The notes beneath the pieces were generated by a model. That model was not told where the DNA came from and ran no database searches. It saw only the letters and a program-made list of their open reading frames with translations. A program made the translations under genes and the position numbers. This document shows positions 36,754-44,147 of a DNA stretch of 64,000 bases, one piece after another. The stretch spans positions 1 through 64,000 of the forward strand of contig JADCDI010000031.1 in the NCBI GenBank assembly GCA_020251025.1. Direction: 5' to 3'. The first letter of the stretch is position 1; the number at the start of each line of letters is the position of its first letter. The stretch comes from Rhodobacter sp. GTDB lineage: Bacteria; Pseudomonadota; Alphaproteobacteria; Rhodobacterales; Rhodobacteraceae.

Positions 36754-37512
36754 TCAGGTGTAGATCAGGGGCGCCTTTTTCAGCAGCGGCCACTGGTCTG
36801 GCGCATGTCCGTAGATGACGAAAGCCCCGGTCTGCGCGGCCAGCGCCATAAGGCGCGCGGCGCTGTGCCGGGCAAGGACGGGGTCGTCGGCGGTGGCGAA
36901 CCCTTCCCCGATCTCGGCCGGGCGCGAGATGGCATCGCCGGTGATCAGCACCGGCCCGGTTTCGGGCAGGTCAACCAGAAGGGCAAGCTGGCCCGGCACA
37001 TGCCCGGGCACCGCAAGCAGCCGCAGGCCCGGTGCAAGGGTGACGTCTTCGGTGACGGTGACATAGGTTCGGTCGGGCCAGTCCATCGGGCGGGTCTTGC
37101 CGAAATACAGCGGGCGCGGTTCGTCCCGCTCTGCCCTGGCAAGCAGGATCGGCGCGCGGGGAAAACCGGCAATGCCGCCGACATGGTCGATGTGGCTGTG
37201 GGTCAGGATCAACAGATCAACGGCCTGCGGGGTCAGGCCCAGAAGCGAAAGCTGGTGGGGCGGAAGGTGGGTTTCGGTCAGCGTCAGAACCCGTCCGAAC
37301 CGGCCCAGTCCGTCGGCGGCGCTGGCCCCGGCCGCATCGCGCGCATAGGCTTCGGGAAAGCCGGTATCGACAAGGATGATCTCATCCCGGTCCGTCCGGA
37401 TCAGAAATCCCGCGATGCCGATGATGCGACCGTTGTCATGGACCTGAAACAGACCGTAATCCAGTACGGCAAGACTGGCCGGCCTGCCCTTGATAAGCTC
37501 TTGCGCCCGCAT
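36754..37512 (-). CDS. Metallo-beta-lactamase-fold hydrolase
   Basis: A 252-residue MBL-fold protein with the zinc motif 'LILTHSHIDHVGGIAGFP' (HxHxDH) near residue 105, a third His in 'AVPGHVPGQLALLVD', the bridging Asp in 'VLITGDAISRP', and the last His in 'IYGHAPDQWP'. The arrangement is that of the AHL-lactonase/hydroxyacylglutathione-hydrolase-like group. A lactone or thioester made by the neighbouring oxidoreductases is a plausible substrate, since lactone opening often follows ketone oxidation. It converges on SDR copy 3 and may not share its regulation. Substrate not readable. Confidence 0.85.
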   Translation of the reverse strand: MRAQELIKGRPASLAVLDYGLFQVHDNGRIIGIAGFLIRTDRDEIILVDTGFPEAYARDAAGASAADGLGRFGRVLTLTETHLPPHQLSLLGLTPQAVDLLILTHSHIDHVGGIAGFPRAPILLARAERDEPRPLYFGKTRPMDWPDRTYVTVTEDVTLAPGLRLLAVPGHVPGQLALLVDLPETGPVLITGDAISRPAEIGEGFATADDPVLARHSAARLMALAAQTGAFVIYGHAPDQWPLLKKAPLIYT

Positions 37513-37729
37513 CCCCGCCCCCGCCCTTGCCGGCGCCTTCCCCCGTGAAGGTCAGGACCCGCGCCCTGTTTCAGTATCCGCCCGACATCACCGGTACACA
37601 ACCCGGGGCGACCACCGGCTTCCTGCCGCCGCGCGCGCCGCGCCCCGGTGACGTCATGGCAGGGCTGGACCCGGACCTGCCGCTGGACCGGAACCGGCCG
37701 CCGTTCCGGGGCCTGCACGCGCGGCGGTG
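37513..37729. other. Short gap ahead of the aminotransferase relic
   Basis: No gene recognised. A plus-strand frame from 37527 is open but Pro/Arg-rich and without family resemblance. It could hold the decayed N-terminal part of the aminotransferase whose middle follows. Confidence 0.4.
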
Positions 37730-38275
37730 ATCCGGCAGGCGGGAAGGATCTGTACGCCGGATGATGGGCTGATCACGGCAGGCACGGCAGAGGCAAACCG
37801 TCCGGCGATCCGCCAAACGGTCCGGTCAAGGGACGGGGTTGACATATGAACCCCCGGCCGGCCGCAGGCGGCGGTGCTGGCGCAGGCGCTTGGGGCAAAC
37901 CTGCGCCCGGTTGAAAGGCGCAGGGATCAGGGTCGGCGTCTGCCGCCGGATGCGCCGGACGCGGCCATGACAGGGCGCATGCGGCTGATCTTCCTGTCAC
38001 ACCACAACAACCCGGCCGGGCCGGTCCTGACGGCACAGGAACTGGCGCAGGTTGCAGCGATTGCGGCACGGGCGGGTGCCTGGCTTGCGGTGGACAAGGT
38101 CTGTGCCGGTCTGGAATGGGACGGGGCGCGCGCACCCCCGATTGCGGGGATATGCGGGCGGGGCATCAGCACGGGCAGCGTCCCCAAGGTGCCGGGGCTG
38201 CGGACGGGATGGATGTTCCGCCGCGATCCCGGCCTGATCGGGGATGCGATGATCTTGCGCAAAAACTCATTTAAT
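37730..38275 (+). pseudogene. Class I aminotransferase relic
   Basis: One plus-strand frame reads like the middle of a class I/II PLP aminotransferase: 'GLITAGTAEANRPAIRQTV', an in-frame TGA at 37847, 'QAAVLAQALGANLRP', 'LIFLSHHNNPAGPVLTAQEL' (NNPxG motif), 'AWLAVDKVCAGLEWDG' (the PLP Asp is in place but the usual Glu-Val-Tyr is lost) and 'RGISTGSVPKVPGLRTGWM', where the Schiff-base SxSK has become SVPK with the Lys retained. It ends abruptly near 'DAMILRKN'. The N- and C-terminal parts are missing. Internal stop, missing ends and lost Tyr mean it is dead. Confidence 0.8.
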
Positions 38276-38358
38276 ATCATGATTTTTCCGGGCGCAGTTA
38301 ACCCATCACATTCACTGCGGCCTGCCCGGCCTGGCCTGGCGCTGAACCTTGAGCGCCG

Positions 38359-38510
38359 CGAAGGCGGGGCGGGTGCCGGTCGGGGGCTTCGGGCTTCCGG
38401 CAGGCAGGGGGCAGCGTGGCGCTGTGGCAGGGGCCATCGCCCCTGCCAGGATGCGCAGGGCGCGCGGGGCGCAAAAGCTTCCCGCTTTTCGATCCGGCAG
38501 CCCATGCGGA
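38359..38510. repeat. Dispersed intergenic repeat, copy B
   Basis: This segment matches 112-266 over most of its length, with point changes. It has a perfect 9-bp hairpin: 38426-38434 pairs with 38439-38447 (GGCAGGGGC/GCCCCTGCC, loop CATC). The first hairpin, perfect in copy A, is worn here. It lies between the aminotransferase relic and the export operon. Alignment by eye only. Confidence 0.6.
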
Positions 38511-38696
38511 GGGGACTTCCCGGGCACCCTGCCCGGGCACCCTGCCCCGTCACCCTGACTGAACGGGTCGCGTTGGCCCGGCTGATATGTCGTGAACCGG
38601 TGCAGCGCCTTGACCGAGGGGGGCGGGCACTGGCATTGTTGCGGACACTGCTGGAAAGCGTGTCCGCACCGGTGCCTTGCGGACCAAGGAGATAGC

Positions 38697-39686
38697 GTGA
38701 AACCCCGAATTCTTGCGATCCTCACTGCGGCCTTGCTCATTGCCGCGATTGCCGCCTGGGCGTGGTTTTCCGGCTGGTTCGGTGGCGAGACGCTGGCGGG
38801 TTTCGCCAGGTCGAACGGTCGGATCGAGGTCGAGCGCATCGACATCGCCTCGAAGTATGACGGTCGCATCGCCTCCATTCTTGTGAACGAGGGCGACCCC
38901 GTGACAGCCGGCATGGTCGTTGCCCGGATGGACACGAACGAGATCGAAGCCCGGCTTGAAGAGGCCAAGGCGCTGGCCCGGCAAGCGGCGCAGGCTGTCC
39001 GCCGCGCCGAGGCGGAAGTGGCACAGCGGGTGGCGGACGCCCGCCTTGCCGAGGTCGAACTCACGCGCGCGCGCGCGCTTGAAAGCCGCGAAGCGGGCAC
39101 CGTCGCCGATGTCGACCGGCGCACCGCACAGCGCGACGTCGCGGTCGCCGCCGTCGATTCGGCGAGGGCCGCCGTCGGCGATGCCGAAGCGGCAAGGGAG
39201 GCGGCCGAGGCACGCGTCGCCGCGCTCGGGGTGACGATCGCCGAAATGACACTGGTCTCGCCGGTTTCGGGCCGGGTCGAATACCGGCTTGGCCAGCCGG
39301 GAACGGTGATCGGCGCGGGTGACAGGGTCGTGACCGTGCTCGACCTGTCCGACGTGCACATGACCGTATTCCTTCCGACCGCCGAGGCCGGGGCGCTCGC
39401 GATTGGCGCAGACGCACGCATCGTGCTCGACGCCGCGCCGGGCTATGTCTTTCCTGCCACCGTCGCTTTCGTCGCGTCAGAGGCCCAGTTCACCCCGAAG
39501 ACGGTCGAGACGAGCGATGAGCGTCAGAAGCTTGTCTATCGTGTCAAGCTCACTGCCGATCCGAAGCTTCTTGCGACCTATCGCGACCAGATCAAGGCCG
39601 GATTGACGGGCGACGCATGGGTCCAGCTTGATCCAGCCGCAGCCTGGCCAGAGACGCTTGCCGTGAGGCTGCCGGATGCCCCTTGA
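38697..39686 (+). CDS. yhiI: HlyD-family membrane fusion/adaptor protein (YhiI-like)
   Basis: A 329-residue periplasmic adaptor anchored by one N-terminal helix ('ILAILTAALLIAAIAAWAWF'). A lipoyl-like half precedes a long Ala/Glu/Arg coiled coil (about 90-185), and the second half begins 'MTLVSPVSGRVEYRLGQPG'. It starts with GTG at 38697 behind AAGGAGAT, and the earlier open frame has no such signal. The set HlyD protein, double-ATPase/permease fusion, and second permease is the E. coli yhiI-rbbA-yhhJ arrangement. The coding end overlaps rbbA by 11 bp. Confidence 0.9.
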   Translation: MKPRILAILTAALLIAAIAAWAWFSGWFGGETLAGFARSNGRIEVERIDIASKYDGRIASILVNEGDPVTAGMVVARMDTNEIEARLEEAKALARQAAQAVRRAEAEVAQRVADARLAEVELTRARALESREAGTVADVDRRTAQRDVAVAAVDSARAAVGDAEAAREAAEARVAALGVTIAEMTLVSPVSGRVEYRLGQPGTVIGAGDRVVTVLDLSDVHMTVFLPTAEAGALAIGADARIVLDAAPGYVFPATVAFVASEAQFTPKTVETSDERQKLVYRVKLTADPKLLATYRDQIKAGLTGDAWVQLDPAAAWPETLAVRLPDAP

Positions 39687-42414
39687 CGCACCGACATGTG
39701 TCGTCGCCTCATCCCTTTCCTATCGCTATGGCGCGACGCTTGCGCTGGACCAGGTCTCGCTGACGATCCCGACGGCCTCTTTCACCGCCGTCGTCGGCCC
39801 GGACGGCGTCGGCAAGTCGACGATGCTTGGCCTGATCGCGGGCGCACGCGCCCTTCAGTCGGGCGAAATCACGGTTCTTGGCGCGCGCATGGGCGACAGG
39901 CGCGCGCGCGAGGCCGTGTTCGGGCGCATCGCCTTCATGCCCCAGGGGCTGGGCCGGAACCTTTACCCGACATTGTCCGTCCTTGAGAACATCGACTTCA
40001 TCGGGCGGCTGCACGGGCTTGACAAAGCTGACCGCGCGTCGCGCATCGAGCGGCTGACGCTTGCGACCGGCCTTTCGCCCTTTCTCGACCGGCCGGCCGG
40101 GAAGCTTTCCGGCGGCATGAAGCAGAAAGTGTCGCTTTGCGCCGCACTGATCCACGATCCTGATCTGCTGATCCTTGACGAGCCGACCACCGGCGTTGAT
40201 CCGCTGTCACGCCGCCGGTTCTGGGCGCTGATCGGCGCACTTCATGCCAGCCGGCCATCGATGAGCGTGCTTGTCTCGACCGCCTACATGGAAGAGGCGG
40301 AGCGCTTTGAACGCCTGGTCGTGATGGATCGTGGCCGGGTCCTTGCCGCCGGGCCGACGCGCGAGGTCATCGCAGGTACCGGCCAGGCAAGCCTTGAGGC
40401 GGCGTTCCGCAAGCTGTCCGATCCGCAGTGGCGCGGCGAGCCGCTTGTCATACCGCCGCGGGTTGACCGGCGCGACGGGCCGGCGATCGTCGCCGAAGGG
40501 CTGACGCGGAGCTTCGGCGATTTTGTTGCAGTGGACCGTGTCAGCTTCACCATCGCGCGCGGCGAAATCTTCGGATTTCTCGGTTCCAACGGCTGCGGCA
40601 AGACGACGACGATGAAGATGCTGACCGGCCTCTTGCCGGCGACCGGGGGGCGGGCCGAACTGCTTGGCGAGCCGATCACGCAACCCCGGCTCGAACAGCG
40701 GCTGCGCATCGGCTACATGTCTCAGGGTTTCTCGCTTTACGAGGAACTGAGCGTGCGCGCCAATCTTGATCTGCACGGCAAGCTTTACCAGATACCGGCC
40801 GACAAGATCGGCCCGCGTGTTCAGGCGGCGCTGGCGCGGTTCGACCTTGCCGATTTTGCCGATGTCTTGCCGAAATCGCTGCCGCTCGGCATCCGACAGC
40901 GCCTGCAGCTTGCGGCGGCCTGCCTGCACGAGCCCGAAGTGCTGATCCTTGACGAGCCGACGTCGGGCGTCGATCCTGCGGCGCGCGACCTGTTCTGGCG
41001 CCGGATGGTCGAATTGTCACGCGACGGCGGCGTGACGATCTTTGTCTCGACGCATTTCATGAACGAGGCCGAACGCTGCGACCGCATCTCGCTGATGCAT
41101 GCAGGCAAGGTGATCGCCATCGGCGCGCCGGCCGAACTGATCGAACGGTCCGGCGCGGCCAGCCTTGAAGAGGTCTTCACGGGCTATCTGGAGAAAGCCG
41201 CGCTTGAGGCCGGTGAAGCACCTGACGGGATGTTGGCCACCCCGGCCGAACTTCCCTCGCCCGGCCCGCCGCCGCGGCACGGTCTGGTCGCACCGCTTGT
41301 CCGGATTGCGGCCTTCGCGCAGCGCGAGACGGGTGAACTGCTGCGCGATCCGATCCGGCTTGTCTTCGCCCTTGCAAGCCCGATGCTGCTTCTGTTCGTC
41401 TTCGGCTATGGCATCGGCTTCGATGTCGAGCGCGTCGCCTTCGCCGCGCTCGACCGCGACCAGACCGCCGCAAGCCGCGAGCTGATCGAGGAATTCCGCA
41501 GTTCGCCCTGGTTCGAGGCGCATCCGCCGCTTCTGGCCGAAGAGGATGTCGGCCTAGCTTTGGCTTCGGGCAGTGTCGTGCTTGTCATCGACATTCGGCC
41601 GGGCTTCGGGCGCGATCTTGCGCGGGGCCTCAGCCCGGAGGTCGCCTTTCTGCAGAACGGAGCGAAACCCTTCGAGGCGGAGACTGTGCGCAACTATTTT
41701 GAAAGCGTGATGCTTGGCCTGATGGCGCGCGTGTCGGCTGAAACGCCGGCCAGCCGCAGCGAGGTTCTGCCGGTGCAGATCGAGTCGCGCTATCGCTACA
41801 ATCAGGACTTCCGCAGCGTCTTTGCCATCGTGCCCGGCAGTATCATGATGATTCTTGCCCTTATTCCGGCGATGTTGACGGCCCTTGCGGTTGTGCGCGA
41901 ACGCGAGATCGGCTCGATCAGCAATTTCCGGGTCTCGTCGGCCCGTGTCGCCGAATTCCTGATCGGCAAGCAGATTCCCTATGTCGCGGTTTGCTTCCTG
42001 AGCTTCCTGTCGCTGATCCTGCTGGCGGTGCTGCAATTCGGCCTGACTGCAAAGGGGTCGATACCGGCGCTGCTGCTTGGCGGTCTGCTTTATGTCTTCG
42101 CCACGTCCGGGCTTGGCCTTCTTGTCTCAAGCTTCGCGCGCACCCAGGTCGCAGCGCTGGTGGCGACCGCAGTGATCGTCGTCGTGCCTGCGCTGCAGTT
42201 TTCGGGCTATCTATCTCCGGCGGCCGCGCTGGACGGGTTCGGCTACTGGATGGGCCATCTGTTTCCATCGCTGTGGTTTCAGAACATCAGCATCGGCGTC
42301 TTCGCCAAAGGCAGGAGCCTTGCGGCACTGGCGACGGACCTTGCCGTTCTGTCGCTGTTCGGCTTTGTCTTTCTTGTGGTCGCGAGCCTTGTCCTGAAAA
42401 AGCAGGAGCGGTAA
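39676..42414 (+). CDS. rbbA: ABC transporter fusion: two ATPases plus permease (RbbA-like)
   Basis: A 912-residue protein. The first ATPase (about 5-230) has Walker A 'VGPDGVGKSTML', signature 'LSGGMKQKVSLCAAL', Walker B 'LLILDEPTTGVDP'. The second (about 270-500) has 'LGSNGCGKTTTMK', a weak signature 'LPLGIRQRLQLAA', and 'VLILDEPTSGVDP'. An ABC-2 permease follows (about 550-912), with a periplasmic loop of about 190 residues after the first span and five later spans. E. coli RbbA was described as ribosome-bound ATPase, but this layout with adaptor and second permease argues for export or lipid/drug extrusion. It shares one operon with both neighbours. Confidence 0.92.
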   Translation: MPLDAPTCVVASSLSYRYGATLALDQVSLTIPTASFTAVVGPDGVGKSTMLGLIAGARALQSGEITVLGARMGDRRAREAVFGRIAFMPQGLGRNLYPTLSVLENIDFIGRLHGLDKADRASRIERLTLATGLSPFLDRPAGKLSGGMKQKVSLCAALIHDPDLLILDEPTTGVDPLSRRRFWALIGALHASRPSMSVLVSTAYMEEAERFERLVVMDRGRVLAAGPTREVIAGTGQASLEAAFRKLSDPQWRGEPLVIPPRVDRRDGPAIVAEGLTRSFGDFVAVDRVSFTIARGEIFGFLGSNGCGKTTTMKMLTGLLPATGGRAELLGEPITQPRLEQRLRIGYMSQGFSLYEELSVRANLDLHGKLYQIPADKIGPRVQAALARFDLADFADVLPKSLPLGIRQRLQLAAACLHEPEVLILDEPTSGVDPAARDLFWRRMVELSRDGGVTIFVSTHFMNEAERCDRISLMHAGKVIAIGAPAELIERSGAASLEEVFTGYLEKAALEAGEAPDGMLATPAELPSPGPPPRHGLVAPLVRIAAFAQRETGELLRDPIRLVFALASPMLLLFVFGYGIGFDVERVAFAALDRDQTAASRELIEEFRSSPWFEAHPPLLAEEDVGLALASGSVVLVIDIRPGFGRDLARGLSPEVAFLQNGAKPFEAETVRNYFESVMLGLMARVSAETPASRSEVLPVQIESRYRYNQDFRSVFAIVPGSIMMILALIPAMLTALAVVREREIGSISNFRVSSARVAEFLIGKQIPYVAVCFLSFLSLILLAVLQFGLTAKGSIPALLLGGLLYVFATSGLGLLVSSFARTQVAALVATAVIVVVPALQFSGYLSPAAALDGFGYWMGHLFPSLWFQNISIGVFAKGRSLAALATDLAVLSLFGFVFLVVASLVLKKQER

Positions 42415-42416
42415 GC

Positions 42417-43541
42417 ATGCGCTGGCTCCGCAATGTGTGGTATCTTGGCCGCAAAGAGATCGCCAGTCTCGGGCGCGATACCGTGCTGTTGCTGTTCCTC
42501 GTCTATTCCTTCTCCTTTACCGTGTATTCCGAGGCGACGGGCGTCGATATCGAGGTGCGCGACGCCAGCATCGCCATCGTCGACGGCGACCATTCGACGC
42601 TTTCACGCTCGATCAGCGCGGCGCTGCGGCCGCCCTGGTTTCGCCCGCCGGTGTTGATCGACCGCGCTGATCTCGACCAGGCGATGGATTCGGGCCGTTT
42701 CAGCTTCGCGCTGGAGATTCCGCCCGGCTTTGAGGCAGACCTGCTGCGCGGTCTTCGGCCGGAATTGCGGCTTGATGTCGACGCAACCGCCATGGCGCAG
42801 GCCGGGATCGGCGATTCCTACATCCAGCGCATCGTACTTGAAGAGGTGTTCGCCTTTCTGAAAAGCCGCGGCATCGAGGCCGATCTGCCGATCAGGATCG
42901 TCGCCCGCGCCTGGTTCAACCCGAATCTCAAAAGCGTCTGGCAGAATTCGCTGATGTCGGTGATCGAGCAGATCACGCTTATGTCGATTCTGCTTGTCGG
43001 GGCCGCCGTCATCCGCGAGCGCGAGCATGGCACGATCGAGCATCTTCTGGTGATGCCGGTGCGCGCCTCTGAAATCGCCATGGCCAAGGTCGCGGCGAAC
43101 GGGCTGGTGGTGCTCGTCGCCACCGCGCTGTCGCTTTTGATTATGGTGCGCGGCGTGCTGGCGGTGCCGGTCACCGGGTCGGTGCCGCTGTTCCTGCTTG
43201 GCGTGCTGCTTTATCTTTTCGCCATGAATTCGCTGGGTATCCTGCTTGCGACGATCGCCAATTCGATGCCGCAATTCGGACTGCTCGCGACACCGGTGTT
43301 TCTGGTGCTGATCATGCTTTCCGGTGCGAACTCGCCGCTTGAATCGATGCCGGCGCAACTGCGATTGGCGATACAGGGCTCGCCCACCGTGCATTTCGTC
43401 GAGATCACAAGCGCCGTCCTGTTTCGCGGTGCCGGGATCGGTGTGGTCTGGCCGCAATTCCTGGCGCTTGCGGCTTTCGGCACAGTCGCGTTCGTGGTGG
43501 CGCTTGCCCGTTTCCGCGGCATGCTGGCACGGCAGGGCTGA
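42417..43541 (+). CDS. yhhJ: ABC-2 type permease (YhhJ-like)
   Basis: A 374-residue inner-membrane permease. One N-terminal span ('DTVLLLFLVYSFSFTVYS') is followed by a periplasmic domain and five spans, including 'NSLMSVIEQITLMSILLVGA' and 'GLVVLVATALSLLIMV', with the cytoplasmic 'REREHGTIEHLLVMPVR' loop typical of ABC-2 permeases. The first ATG after the rbbA stop is 42417, two bases on, with AGGAGCGG just before. It pairs with the permease half of RbbA to complete the pore. Confidence 0.92.
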   Translation: MRWLRNVWYLGRKEIASLGRDTVLLLFLVYSFSFTVYSEATGVDIEVRDASIAIVDGDHSTLSRSISAALRPPWFRPPVLIDRADLDQAMDSGRFSFALEIPPGFEADLLRGLRPELRLDVDATAMAQAGIGDSYIQRIVLEEVFAFLKSRGIEADLPIRIVARAWFNPNLKSVWQNSLMSVIEQITLMSILLVGAAVIREREHGTIEHLLVMPVRASEIAMAKVAANGLVVLVATALSLLIMVRGVLAVPVTGSVPLFLLGVLLYLFAMNSLGILLATIANSMPQFGLLATPVFLVLIMLSGANSPLESMPAQLRLAIQGSPTVHFVEITSAVLFRGAGIGVVWPQFLALAAFGTVAFVVALARFRGMLARQG

Positions 43542-44147
43542 CACCCGGGCAAGGGGGGGGGACGGCAGGGTGGCAGGCTGGATTGCACCCGCAGCCCGTG
43601 CCGTCCCTGCCCCGGACGGGGCAGGATCGCAGGGGGCCGCAGCCCGTACCGTCCCCGGCAGCATCCGCTTTGTGCTTCGGCCGCGCCGGGCTGAACCCCG
43701 TCGGCAAGGTTTGGGCCTGTCTCTTTTCCCCAACGTCCGCCATCACCGTCTTGGGCACCTGCGACGGCATCACCCGCACCCACCGCCGCGCCCGGGCCTT
43801 CCTTGCCGGGAAACCGAAGGTCTTTGCTTCCCTGCCTGATGCGCAGGGCAAAGGTCCCCGGCAAGGGCCGTAAGCCTGTTCCCCGCCCGAAGACCAAGGG
43901 GGGAATGATCAGGGGCAAGCCGTGCCTGCGACGGGCACCGCCTGCCGGCCCCGCCCTGTCGCACCTTTCTGCGGCCCGGCACCGTCTGCGACCGGCCCGC
44001 GCCTGTCCGTCTTTGGGTGGGCCGGGACGAGGAGGTTGATCCTGAGACATGTCTTTCCCGCAGCGCGCATCGGCCTGCCGCCCGGGACCGACGGCGGCGT
44101 GCCACCAGTCCGCAACAGAGGGTTCCGCGGCATTCACTTGTTTCAGG
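43542..44147. other. 606-bp convergent intergenic region
   Basis: Between yhhJ and the leftward mprF, no frame resembles a known protein. It holds a C/G-rich hairpin (separate entry), a direct repeat CGCAGCCCGT(G/A)CCGTCCC at 43590-43607 and 43638-43655 (17 of 18 bases alike, 48 bp apart) and a nine-G run at 43552-43560. It may mark the right edge of an inserted module. Confidence 0.5.
43606..43625 (+). terminator. Hairpin after the yhiI-rbbA-yhhJ operon
   Basis: CCTGCCCC (43606-43613) pairs with GGGGCAGG (43618-43625) around GGAC, 65 bp past the yhhJ stop. A perfect 8-bp GC stem without a clear T-run makes it a plausible but not certain terminator. Confidence 0.45.

Noticed and set aside
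36754-37512. Quorum-quenching AHL lactonase
   Set aside because: The HxHxDH core fits many MBL hydrolases, and no luxI/luxR gene is near. Only the fold is claimed.
43542-44147. A small gene in the yhhJ-mprF gap
   Set aside because: Open frames exist on both strands but are Pro/Arg/Gly-rich, lack a ribosome site and share no family motif.
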